Below are positions 49,839 through 57,875 of a stretch of 64,000 bases of DNA, piece after piece (position 1 is the stretch's first letter; every line of letters starts with the position of its first letter). Made by a program: the position numbers and the translations under genes. A model generated the notes under the pieces. That model was not told where the DNA came from. It searched no databases and was given only the letters and a program-made list of their open reading frames with translations. Location of the stretch: assembly GCA_002436025.1 (NCBI GenBank), contig DIXM01000005.1:42852-106851 (forward strand), given 5' to 3'. The DNA comes from a candidate division Hyd24-12 bacterium UBA6080 (GTDB lineage Bacteria > Fermentibacterota > Fermentibacteria > Fermentibacterales > JCC-6).

Positions 49839-51591
49839 TGTTGGCCATTTTTTCGCGGTGAACGTCGGGTACAAGGTCCCTGAAAAGCGGATAGCATAGC
49901 TCAGCCTCCTCCCTGAACCGACTCCAGGAGCTTCCGGGGTTGTCCATCATCAGGATGACTGCCCTGACGAAGAGCACTCCTGCCAGCTCAGGTTCGCCTG
50001 GCCTCAGGTTGACCGCCAGTGCCAGGTATCGCGATGCGATATCGACGTAACCCTCCTGCGGTATCTCAGGGTGGATGATGTGCCATGGGATCTCTTGGGC
50101 AAGGCAGTTTCCCAGCAGGACAAGCGTGTCTCCGGAGTTTTCCGAACCGGGTAGTCCGTTCAGGGCGTAGAGAAGCCGGTCTTCAAGGCCCCGGGGCGCC
50201 AGTACGAAAGCCCGTCTCCATGCCGACGCCGATTCAAGTGGGCTGTTCAACCGGCCAAGCACCCCGGCCTGCAGTTCCCACCCGCCATGGTAAAGCGGGT
50301 AGAGCTCAGTAAACCTCCCGGAGTATTCCCGGGCCTGAAGTGCCGAACCCGAGCGAAGCCAGACCCAGCCTGCGTTGAGGAAAGCCCTTTCCTCGAAGGG
50401 GATGTACCGGCACGCCTCAGAGGCGCTTCGGGTGTTTTCCGGGCGGTTCATGGCGCCGTAGCCCCGCAGCACGGTGTATGCCCATGGAATGGAAACCACG
50501 GTGAGAGCGACTGGAACAAGAACGGGCACCCGAACGGTACGGCCCGGTTTTAGACAGCCCCCGATGACCAGCGCCGCAGGAAGGGCGCCAAGGGGCGTCG
50601 CCAGGGGAAGGTCGGTCGTGAACACAAGCCAGGAAGCTGAAAGAAGGGCCGCCGTCAGGGGCTCCCAACGGGTGCGGAAGACCCACAGCAATAGAAGCAG
50701 GAGCATTCCCAGCCCGGCAGCGCCGAACTCGGTGAACAGGGAGAGAGGCTCGGAGTGCAGGAAGTCCACGCGCCGGTCATCCCCCGCAAGGTCCTGAAGG
50801 TCAGCCCCCCCTTCGCCGTAAACAGAGAGACGGGCCTGCCCTGTGCCCGTTCCCAGTGGAAAGGCGTTCAGACCAAGGGTTACCGAGGCGCGCCACACAA
50901 GGGCCCTGAGTTCGACCGTGGGCCCGATCCGGCGCGCAGTCATCGGCATGGCGGTGAAAAGGGCCTGGCCAGCCATCATTACTATCAACAGCCAGCCAGG
51001 GTTCACCGGAAACCGTTTGTGGGTGAACAGAACGGCCGCACCCAGAAGGACCGCCAGCCAGGAGATATAGAACTCGGAAACGATGAGCCCGGGAAGGATG
51101 AGAGCGCACTTGATCAGAGCCCTCCTGATGTTCCCGTCGGCCATGGCCGCCACGACTCCCAGGGAAAGCAGCATGCCGGTGCGGTTCGGATTGCCGCTCA
51201 GGGCATCGGCGCCAAGAGTGACAATGAGCAGTGAAACCATGACAGCAGCAGCGACAAGGCCGTCAAGATGCCTGCCGAACCCCCATTTGGCAGTCGTTCC
51301 GCCGAATCCGGCCAGCATCAGCCCGAACGAAACCCAGCGCACAGCATAAGGCACGCCTGTTACCGGTTCGGGAGCGATGAGCAGAGCCAGGCAGGCCACC
51401 AGGGCCAGGGAGGCGCCCGCGATCAGGTGTCTGAACCCGATGCCGCCCCGGCCCGCAAGCAGGGTCAGCGCCCCCAGAAGAGGAAAGAACGCCAGCCTGC
51501 TGGTCATGGTGGTGTCGTAGAGTCCTGGAACAACAACGAAAAGGGCCAGCACGAAGGGAAGGAAGAACGCAGCAAAACCCGGTGAGATCAA
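49822..51591 (-). CDS. O-antigen ligase/polymerase (Wzy)-like membrane protein with TPR-like tail
   Basis: The 589-residue protein has about 11 hydrophobic helices in residues 1-375, then a soluble helical region to the end that resembles TPR repeats. The long periplasmic loop before the last helices ends in DFLHSEPLSLFTEFGAAGLG, the H-[NS]-x-x-L motif of the O-antigen ligase/Wzy family. It probably joins or polymerises lipid-linked oligosaccharides. TTG 51591 overlaps the upstream lipoprotein stop (TTGA). Its 3' end overlaps the convergent protease gene by 17 bases. Confidence 0.75.
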   Translation of the reverse strand: MISPGFAAFFLPFVLALFVVVPGLYDTTMTSRLAFFPLLGALTLLAGRGGIGFRHLIAGASLALVACLALLIAPEPVTGVPYAVRWVSFGLMLAGFGGTTAKWGFGRHLDGLVAAAVMVSLLIVTLGADALSGNPNRTGMLLSLGVVAAMADGNIRRALIKCALILPGLIVSEFYISWLAVLLGAAVLFTHKRFPVNPGWLLIVMMAGQALFTAMPMTARRIGPTVELRALVWRASVTLGLNAFPLGTGTGQARLSVYGEGGADLQDLAGDDRRVDFLHSEPLSLFTEFGAAGLGMLLLLLLWVFRTRWEPLTAALLSASWLVFTTDLPLATPLGALPAALVIGGCLKPGRTVRVPVLVPVALTVVSIPWAYTVLRGYGAMNRPENTRSASEACRYIPFEERAFLNAGWVWLRSGSALQAREYSGRFTELYPLYHGGWELQAGVLGRLNSPLESASAWRRAFVLAPRGLEDRLLYALNGLPGSENSGDTLVLLGNCLAQEIPWHIIHPEIPQEGYVDIASRYLALAVNLRPGEPELAGVLFVRAVILMMDNPGSSWSRFREEAELCYPLFRDLVPDVHREKMANIIAAP

Positions 51592-53150
51592 AGTTCCGTC
51601 CAGAGAGCGGGGTCTGCCGGCAGTTCGGGAAGGAGTTCCTCGTTCAGCTCGAGCCCGTTCTCAGCCTTCAGCTCTTCCATCCACTCAAGGGTGCGGGCCT
51701 CCTCGAGTCTGGATCTCACTGTCATCTCCAGCCATTCCCTGGCCTCCCCGAAGGTCGCCGGCCTGCGGGGAAGCGTCTGAGCGGTTCGGTAGACCATCAT
51801 GGAGCCGTGCGAAGTCTCCATGGGACCGTACCATGTCACCGAGTCCGCGGGGTCCGCCGTAAAGACCATCCCCCCCATGGCTTCCGGAACCTGGGTGGCG
51901 GTGACGGGGGTCGACAGGAGAGAGCCTGTGTCGAAGCCAGGCCAGGTGGAATAGGACTGAAGAAGGCTTCTGACCGTTTCATGGTCTTGGTTTTGCAGTG
52001 CCTGACGCAGATCGGGCAGGTTTTCTTCCTGCACGCTCCCCATCTCGAGAACCCTCTGTTCGGGATAGAGCAGGGGTTCCGGAAGCCCCTGGAACTCGGC
52101 CTCGAGCATGGAATCGGTAACCGCTGTCCGGGATCGGACCTGCTCATCGTACAGATCGTCGAGGGCTGTCTGTCTTCCGAAACCGTGTGATGCAGTGGCG
52201 ATGCCTTCGGCCTCTTCGGGCCATTCCTCGCAAAAGAGCGCAGCCCCGGCTGAAAGCCTGACCAGGTTGCGCAGATAGTTAAGAAGCCAGGTCGTGGAGC
52301 CTGGGGAAACCGGAGTGCTCCGTGAGGTGAAAGAGATTTCCCAGAACAGGTCCCGCGCTGTGAGGGCTATCAACGGGCAGTCCAGAATGACCTGGTCGGG
52401 GTCGAACGCGCCGCTCTCGATATCGCCCCCTGCGGACGCGAAGGCGAGTACCAGAGAGGTGTCTATTGTGGTTTCGGAAAGGGCCTGCTCCTCGGCCATG
52501 GATATCGTACGCTGCGCCTCGGCGGATGAAAGCCTCGAAAGTGCCAGCCTTCTGATGCTGGCAGTGTCCGCCAGGGCTTCCGCCAGGAGGGTGCTGTCGG
52601 TTCCCTCAAGCGAATCAAGCCTGAATACGGTCCCCCCCGCCGTGACCAGCCCGCCCTGGGCCGCTGTGGACAGGGCCATCGTCAGTTCACGGGGGAGTTC
52701 GGGAAGGTGATGGGGTCCGTTCTGCGTTCCTGAAGACATGTCTGTGAACCAGACCGTCCTGCCCATGTGTTCCCTGAAGAATGCAATGTCACTCTCGTCC
52801 AAACCCCGTGCTATTCTTGCGGGAAGGGAGTCGGCCAGCGCCATGAACCGGGTAGAACGCTGCCAGGCAACCTCGTATCGGAGCACTTTTGGAGAGGAGA
52901 GAAGCCCCGACCCCGCAAGCTCCAAGTCGAGCATGGACCTTCTGGCAATGGCAAGAAGGAACTCACGCGCCGGTTCGGTCTCGCTGGTGAACACAGCCCT
53001 TTCCCGGGGTTCGAGGCCAGACCAGAGCTCGCCGGCCTCATTGACCGTCATGGTGTCGCTTTCTGTTCTGAACACCCAGTCCGTTCCCTTCGGTTCCCCG
53101 CATGCCGTCAGGCCAAGAACAAGGATAAAAAACAGCACTGATATCTTCAT
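51588..53150 (-). CDS. Lipoprotein resembling a SurA/PrsA-type peptidyl-prolyl isomerase
   Basis: ATG 53150 begins a lipoprotein signal with lipobox LTAC (MKISVLFFILVLGLTACG); 520 residues. The N-terminal helical region (FLLAIARRSMLDLELAGSGL) and the C-terminal region (WYGPMETSHGSMMVYR, then EAREWLEMTVRSRLEEARTL) recall the chaperone lobes of SurA/PrsA proteins. A rotamase core is not clearly recognisable in between. It may be a periplasmic folding factor for outer-membrane proteins. The open frame extends upstream into a hairpin region but lacks coding character there. It is translationally coupled to the Wzy-like gene. Confidence 0.55.
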   Translation of the reverse strand: MKISVLFFILVLGLTACGEPKGTDWVFRTESDTMTVNEAGELWSGLEPRERAVFTSETEPAREFLLAIARRSMLDLELAGSGLLSSPKVLRYEVAWQRSTRFMALADSLPARIARGLDESDIAFFREHMGRTVWFTDMSSGTQNGPHHLPELPRELTMALSTAAQGGLVTAGGTVFRLDSLEGTDSTLLAEALADTASIRRLALSRLSSAEAQRTISMAEEQALSETTIDTSLVLAFASAGGDIESGAFDPDQVILDCPLIALTARDLFWEISFTSRSTPVSPGSTTWLLNYLRNLVRLSAGAALFCEEWPEEAEGIATASHGFGRQTALDDLYDEQVRSRTAVTDSMLEAEFQGLPEPLLYPEQRVLEMGSVQEENLPDLRQALQNQDHETVRSLLQSYSTWPGFDTGSLLSTPVTATQVPEAMGGMVFTADPADSVTWYGPMETSHGSMMVYRTAQTLPRRPATFGEAREWLEMTVRSRLEEARTLEWMEELKAENGLELNEELLPELPADPALWTEL

Positions 53151-53188
53151 TGTCTGGGTTGCCTTTCCGGGAGTCGTCCCCGACTGCA

Positions 53189-53212
53189 GGAAGGCCCCCG
53201 CAGGGGCCTTCC
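53189..53212 (-). terminator. Perfect ten-pair hairpin between secreted-protein genes
   Basis: GGAAGGCCCC (53189-53198) pairs with GGGGCCTTCC (53203-53212) around CGCA. It lies just after the stop of the propeller-like gene and before the PPIase-like lipoprotein, both on the minus strand. No U-run follows, so it may act as a processing or stability element more than a terminator. Confidence 0.45.
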
Positions 53213-53236
53213 GTAAGTCTTGCCAGATAAGGGCGT

Positions 53237-54070
53237 TTAGAATACTGCCTTGATGGCGCCCCATGTGTCGCGGGTGAGGGAGGTGGGTGTGACCTCGAAG
53301 CCCAGGAGGACGTCGGGGGTGGCCTGGCTCAGTATCCAGAGCGTGCTGGTGACGTCAGTGGTGCCGGTGCCCATGCAGGCTCCGCCGTAGGTTGCGCCCG
53401 CGACCAGTACATGGTTCTCCACAAGGGTGCCCGCTGCGTTGATCTCGGCCACGATGCCGGAAGCATCGGCGCTGGTCACCCACATGCAGTTGTTGAGCTC
53501 ATCCCACGCGGCGCCGTAGACGCTGGTGGCTGCAGTTGACCAGATCGTGCTGGTGGCTGTGGAGCCGCTTACGCCGTTCCAGGTGAGGCGGTAGACTTCG
53601 GAGCCGAAGTTGCCGGTGTAGAAGTAGGTGCCGTCGTACGCAAGGGCCCTGTTTGGGTTCTGGGGGCCGATGAACGAGCCGACCTTGAGGTGCGTGCCGA
53701 TATCGTAGTAGTCTATGGCGGTGGTGACGCTGCCGTACATGTATGTGCCGTCGCAGGTAAGGTCACGGAGACCCCAGCCCGAACCGCCGTTCTGGTTGTA
53801 GGTGGCGAAGTAGGTGCCGTCCTCCTCGAAGAGAAGGAAGAAGTTGTTCGTGCCGCCACCCTGCATCGCACCGTTGGTGACCCAGAGGTAGGTGCCGTCG
53901 AAACCGCAGCCGACGCTGTAGACGTTCCCGGCCTGGGCTTCGACATTGATGGAGGCGATCTGCAAAAGTGATGTGTCAACGCCCTCGGGCGCAACACCGA
54001 CCGTGGGGGCCATGTCGGCATTTGCCAGAACAATGCCCGCCAGCATCAGAAGAGAAATAACAATTTTCAT
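53237..54070 (-). CDS. Secreted propeller-like repeat protein
   Basis: The 277-residue protein has a signal peptide (MKIVISLLMLAGIVLANA) and no lipobox. The mature sequence shows recurring W/Y-rich blades of beta-propeller type: CGFDGTYLWVTNGAM, LTCDGTYMYGSVTTA, LAYDGTYFYTGNFGSEVYRL, AAWDELNNCMWVTSAD, and ends WGAIKAVF. I do not recognise a named family. It has a strong promoter of its own (54116-54144) and an AGGAG site. A degenerate second copy lies directly upstream. Probably an extracellular or surface protein. Confidence 0.75.
   Translation of the reverse strand: MKIVISLLMLAGIVLANADMAPTVGVAPEGVDTSLLQIASINVEAQAGNVYSVGCGFDGTYLWVTNGAMQGGGTNNFFLLFEEDGTYFATYNQNGGSGWGLRDLTCDGTYMYGSVTTAIDYYDIGTHLKVGSFIGPQNPNRALAYDGTYFYTGNFGSEVYRLTWNGVSGSTATSTIWSTAATSVYGAAWDELNNCMWVTSADASGIVAEINAAGTLVENHVLVAGATYGGACMGTGTTDVTSTLWILSQATPDVLLGFEVTPTSLTRDTWGAIKAVF
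53240..53881 (-). repeat. Copy A of a tandem gene duplication
   Basis: This part of the propeller-like gene, from VTNGA to the C-terminal WGAIKAVF, is matched over its whole length by copy B at 54245-54883. Most translated residues are identical, with one codon fewer in copy B. Confidence 0.85.
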
Positions 54071-54115
54071 CCCTCACTCCTTTCGAAAACAAGCCGTGCC
54101 AGAATGGCAAAGTTA

Positions 54116-54144
54116 TCTATATGCCCACAGACTTCCGGTGTCAA
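54116..54144 (-). promoter_or_regulatory. Promoter of the propeller-like gene
   Basis: On the minus strand a perfect TTGACA (54139-54144) is followed after 17 bases by TATAGA (54116-54121, four of six). Transcription would start near 54109, leaving a leader of about 40 bases. The promoter lies inside the read-through tail of the degenerate copy. Confidence 0.65.
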
Positions 54145-54244
54145 CATCGCCGGCTTCAATAACGGTCATGGTGTCTTTGTTGGAATCGTCCGAACTGCAG
54201 CAAGACCCCGGCCTACCGTCGGTCCTGCTAAATCGTGGCGTTTG

Positions 54245-54883
54245 GAACACCGCCTTGATGGCGCCCCAGGTGTCGCGGCCGAGGGCCGTGGGATAGACTT
54301 CGTAGCCCCCGAGGATGTCGGAGGGGGTCTGGACAAGAATCCACAGTGTGCCGATGCAGCCTGTGCTGGTGCCCATGCAGGCGCCGCCGTAGATGCCGCC
54401 CGAAACCAGGATGTGGTTCTGCACGAGAGTGCCGTCTTCGTTGATCTCGGCCACTATTCCGGAAGCATCGGAACTGGTCACCCACATGCAGTCGTTGATC
54501 TCATCCCATGCGGCACCGTACACGCTGGTGGCGGCCGTGGACCAGACCGTGCTGGTGGCGGTGGAACCGCTGACACCGTTCCAGGTGAGACGGTATACCT
54601 CCCTGCCGAAATTGCCTGTGTAGAAATGGGTACCGTCCCAGGCGAGGGCCCTGTTGGGGTTCTGGGGGCCGGTGAATGATCCGACTTTGATGCGGGTGCC
54701 GATGTCGTAGTAGTCGATGGCGGTGGACAAACTGCCGTACATGTAGGTGCCGTCGCAGGTGAGGTCACGGAGACCCCAGCCGGAACCGCCGTTTTGATTG
54801 AAGGTGGCGAAGTAGGTGCCATCCTCTTCGAAAAGAAGGAAGTAGTTATGGGTCCCTCCGCCCATCATCGCTCCGTTGGTGAC
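54245..54883 (-). repeat. Copy B of the tandem gene duplication
   Basis: Counterpart of 53240-53881, direct orientation, with a separation of about 360 bases. It encodes ACMGTSTGCIGTLWI where copy A has ACMGTGTTDVTSTLWI, and AWDGTHFYTGNFGREV where copy A has AYDGTYFYTGNFGSEV. Confidence 0.85.
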
Positions 54884-54909
54884 CCTGTGGATAAAAGATC
54901 ACGGGCCCC

Positions 54910-54937
54910 TTGTTTTGTGCCGGAGATGATGTACACT
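54910..54937 (+). promoter_or_regulatory. Candidate promoter of the RCC1-repeat gene
   Basis: TTGTTT (54910-54915) and TACACT (54932-54937) are 16 bases apart, each matching four of six consensus bases. The start codon follows 43 bases later with AGAGGGGAAGAGG in front of it. Confidence 0.4.
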
Positions 54938-54979
54938 AAGGGATGCTATTTCGCTCTCGCAGAGGGGAAGAGGGTGTCG

Positions 54980-56155
54980 ATGGCATCTGTCGTATGGTGT
55001 GTTGCCGTGGTCCTTCTTGTGAACGACGAGGTGGCGGACCCGGTTTCGGGCTCGATAGTGGCCTGGGGCTGCAACTTTTATGGGCAGTGCACGGTTCCTG
55101 ATCCCAACCAGGGTTTTGTCGCCGTCGCGGCGGGAGGGTTTCACAACCTCGCGCTTCGCGAGGATGGCTCAATAACGGCCTGGGGAAACAACAGGTTCGG
55201 AGAGTGCTGCGTCCCGCTTCCCAACATGGGGTACATCGCGGTCGCTGCCGGTAACTTCCACAGCATGGCGCTTCGTTCCGACGGCAGCGTCGTGGTCTGG
55301 GGCAACGACGGAGCCGGCGTCTGTCTCGTCCCCGAGCCCAACAGCGGTTTTACGGCTGTCGCCGCAGGGGGAGGTCACTGTCTTGCCCTTCGAACAGACG
55401 GAACGATCTGCGCCTGGGGCTCCAACAGCCATGGCCAGTGCAACGTGCCTGAACCAAATCAGGGGTTCTGCGGAGTGGCGGCAGGCAACTTTCACAGCCT
55501 TGCCCTCAGGTCGGACGGCAGCATCGTGGGGTGGGGCGACAACGGCGACGGCCAGTGCAACGTGCCGCACCCGAACCTGGGCTTTGTCGCAATGTCCGGC
55601 GGCGGACTTCACAGCGTTGGGCTTTTGGCCGATTCCACCATTGTGGCTTGGGGTTACGACAACTGGGGACAGTGCCAGGTTCCCGGACCCAATCAGGGTT
55701 TCCTTGCGCAGGACTGCGGGGGCAAGCACACGCTTGCCCTGAGATGCGACGGTTCGATCGAGGCCTTCGGCTACGACAACTGGGGACAGTGCCAGGTTCC
55801 CGAACCCAACTCCGGGTTTATAGCGGTTTCCGGCGGCGCCTTCCACAGCATCGGCCTTCGGACGGATCCCTCGACATTGTCATCCGGGCAGACCGGCAGT
55901 GGCATCACGGCTGTTCCCAACCCTTTCGGATCCGTCGTGACCCTTGAACTCGGGGCGGGTTTCACCGAAGGGTCTGTCGTTTCCGTGTACGACCTTTCGG
56001 GAAGGGTCGTGGCGGTTCTCTCCCCATTGTCCGGACATTCGGTTTACCTGTGGAACGGCACCGGCGCGGACGGCTTGCGCAGGGCATCGGGCGTATACCT
56101 GATCCGCGCCGTCAACGGAGGCCTTTCGGCCACCACACGGGTCATCCTTATTTAG
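54980..56155 (+). CDS. Secreted RCC1-repeat protein with T9SS/FlgD-like C-terminal tail
   Basis: ATG 54980 begins a probable signal peptide (MASVVWCVAVVLLVNDEVA); 391 residues. Seven RCC1-type repeats of about 42 residues follow, each of the form G-S-I-x-A-W-G-x-N-x-x-G-Q-C-x-V-P-x-P-N then G-F-x-A-V-A-A-G-x-x-H-S-L-A-L-R. They should close a seven-bladed beta propeller. The last 80 residues (VPNPFGSVVTLELGA, VYDLSGRVVAVLS, GVYLIRAVNGG) form a FlgD/T9SS type A sorting-like domain. It is probably displayed on the cell surface for binding. It is divergent from the degenerate propeller copy. Confidence 0.85.
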   Translation: MASVVWCVAVVLLVNDEVADPVSGSIVAWGCNFYGQCTVPDPNQGFVAVAAGGFHNLALREDGSITAWGNNRFGECCVPLPNMGYIAVAAGNFHSMALRSDGSVVVWGNDGAGVCLVPEPNSGFTAVAAGGGHCLALRTDGTICAWGSNSHGQCNVPEPNQGFCGVAAGNFHSLALRSDGSIVGWGDNGDGQCNVPHPNLGFVAMSGGGLHSVGLLADSTIVAWGYDNWGQCQVPGPNQGFLAQDCGGKHTLALRCDGSIEAFGYDNWGQCQVPEPNSGFIAVSGGAFHSIGLRTDPSTLSSGQTGSGITAVPNPFGSVVTLELGAGFTEGSVVSVYDLSGRVVAVLSPLSGHSVYLWNGTGADGLRRASGVYLIRAVNGGLSATTRVILI

Positions 56156-56169
56156 GAAACTGCGGTTTC

Positions 56170-56217
56170 GGGAGTATCGTCCTTGGGGTTAAACAACCGT
56201 TTTGGGCTGATACTCCC
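56170..56217. terminator. Inverted repeat between convergent RCC1 and mutase genes
   Basis: GGGAGTATC (56170-56178) and GATACTCCC (56209-56217) are perfect nine-base inverted repeats around a 30-base loop that itself contains GGTT-GTTT-AACC when read on the minus strand. The right arm encodes part of the mutase C-terminus (GEYQ). Position suggests a bidirectional transcript end, but no U-run is adjacent. Confidence 0.4.
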
Positions 56218-57850
56218 CAAACTCATCCCTGAGAACCCCGCAGATCTCTCCAAGGGTTGCGTAACGCCTGACGCACTCCAGTATCGGGGGCATGAGGTTG
56301 TCCGAGCCCCTGGCGGCTAGCCTGAGGGTTTTGAGGGAGGCTGTTGTTTCGGATTCACCGCGCTGCGCCCTCACCGCGGACAGCTTCTCCCGCTGAGAGT
56401 TTTCCACCTCGGGGTTGACCTTGAGAAGGTCGGCCCTTCCCGTCTCCTTCTGCTGGAACTTGTTTACACCCACCACTACCCTGTCGCCGGACTCGACCTG
56501 TTTCTGGTAATTGTATGCGGCGTCCTGGATGCGCCTTTGCGGATAGCCTTCCTCGATGGCCCTTACCATGCCGCCCATGGCGTCGATGTCGGCTATGAGC
56601 TCCATGGCCTGTTTTTCCACCGTATCAGTGAGGTTCTCGAGGTACCAGCTTCCCCCCAGAGGGTCGACAGTGTCAGTCACACCGCTTTCGCACGCTATTA
56701 TCTGCTGCGTTCTAAGGGCGATGGTGACCGCGTGTTCGGTTGGAAGGGCCAGGGCTTCGTCGCGGCTGTTGGTGTGCAGGCTTTGAGTGCCACCGAGCAC
56801 CGCGGCAAGTGTTTGAATCGCCACCCTGACTATGTTGTTGTCGGGCTGCTGGGCCGTCAGTGTACTTCCGCCTGTCTGGGTGTGGAACCGGAGCATCTGG
56901 CTGCGGGGGTCGGCCGCCTTGAAGCGGTCACGCATGATCCGGGCCCAGAGCCTTCTGGCGGCCCTGAACTTGGCCACCTCCTCGAAAAGGTCGTTGTGGG
57001 CGTTGAAGAAGAAGCTGAGCCTGGGCCCGAACTCGTCAACGCCCATACCGGCCTTCATTGCGGCCTCAACATATGCAATGCCGTCCGCAAGGGTGAAAGC
57101 AACCTCCTGGGCGGCGGTGCTTCCCGCCTCCCTGATGTGGTAACCGCTTATGGAGATGGTGTTCCACTTCGGGACATCGCTTTTGCAGAAGGCGAAGATG
57201 TCGGTGATCAGCCTCATGGAGGGCGAGGGGGGGAAGATGTAGGTGCCGCGGGCCATGTACTCCTTCAGTATGTCGTTCTGGATGGTTCCCTGAAGCTTGT
57301 CGCGGTTGATGCCCTGCTTCTCCGCCACGGCGATGTACATCGCGAGGAGGACTGAAGCGGGTGCGTTTATCGTCATGCTTGTAGAAACCGTGTCGAGCGG
57401 GATGCTGCCGAAAAGGATCTCCATGTCGGCCAGACTGTCGATGGCCACACCAACCTTGCCCACCTCACCTGCACACAGAGGGTGGTCGGAATCGTATCCG
57501 ATCTGCGTGGGAAGGTCGAAGGCGACCGAAAGCCCGGTCTGACCGGCTTCCAAAAGGTATCTGTAACGGCGGTTGGATTCTTCGGCGGTCCCGAAGCCCG
57601 CGTACTGGCGCATGGTCCAGAACCTGCCCCTGTACATGGTGGGCTGAACGCCCCTGGTGAATGGGTATTCGCCGGGAAAGCCGTGGGTCTCCATGAAGTC
57701 GTCGCAGGGGCAGTCCGGGTTGTACACCCGTTCCACGGGGAGATCGCCCGGCGTTCTGAAATCTCTCCGCCGCTCGGGGAACTTCTCGAGCGTGCTTTTT
57801 ACAAGCCCCTCTTCCCAGGCGGCCCTGGCCTTTTCGAAGTCACTGCGCAT
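56189..57850 (-). CDS. Methylmalonyl-CoA mutase large subunit, catalytic part
   Basis: The 553-residue protein is the substrate-binding TIM-barrel half of a B12-dependent acyl-CoA mutase; the cobalamin domain is absent and must be a separate small subunit. Motifs include GVQPTMYRGRFWTMRQYAGF, GLSVAFDLPTQIGYDSDHP, STSMTINAPA and GTIQNDILKEYMARGTYIFP. The Arg in EYMARGTY is, as I recall, the residue that holds the carboxylate in methylmalonyl-CoA mutases, where isobutyryl-CoA mutases have Gln. GGGAGGAA precedes the ATG. It lies 25 bases after butyrate kinase and is likely co-transcribed. The reaction is succinyl-CoA to methylmalonyl-CoA or the reverse. Confidence 0.92.
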   Translation of the reverse strand: MRSDFEKARAAWEEGLVKSTLEKFPERRRDFRTPGDLPVERVYNPDCPCDDFMETHGFPGEYPFTRGVQPTMYRGRFWTMRQYAGFGTAEESNRRYRYLLEAGQTGLSVAFDLPTQIGYDSDHPLCAGEVGKVGVAIDSLADMEILFGSIPLDTVSTSMTINAPASVLLAMYIAVAEKQGINRDKLQGTIQNDILKEYMARGTYIFPPSPSMRLITDIFAFCKSDVPKWNTISISGYHIREAGSTAAQEVAFTLADGIAYVEAAMKAGMGVDEFGPRLSFFFNAHNDLFEEVAKFRAARRLWARIMRDRFKAADPRSQMLRFHTQTGGSTLTAQQPDNNIVRVAIQTLAAVLGGTQSLHTNSRDEALALPTEHAVTIALRTQQIIACESGVTDTVDPLGGSWYLENLTDTVEKQAMELIADIDAMGGMVRAIEEGYPQRRIQDAAYNYQKQVESGDRVVVGVNKFQQKETGRADLLKVNPEVENSQREKLSAVRAQRGESETTASLKTLRLAARGSDNLMPPILECVRRYATLGEICGVLRDEFGEYQPKTVV

Positions 57851-57875
57851 AGGTTTATTCCTCCCGTTTATCGGG

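Larger units (their letters stand above)
54113..54883 (-). pseudogene. Truncated second copy of the propeller-like protein
   Basis: From VTNGA (54883) to WGAIKAVF (54245) the translation is nearly the same as the intact gene next door. The first 63 residues, including the signal peptide, are missing: upstream codons have no resemblance to it and a stop lies close by. The normal stop after KAVF is lost, and the frame runs about 45 codons further through unrelated sequence containing the next promoter. No ribosome-binding site precedes the first ATG (54868). I read it as a decayed partial tandem duplication, although a leaderless cytoplasmic fragment cannot be excluded. Confidence 0.75.
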
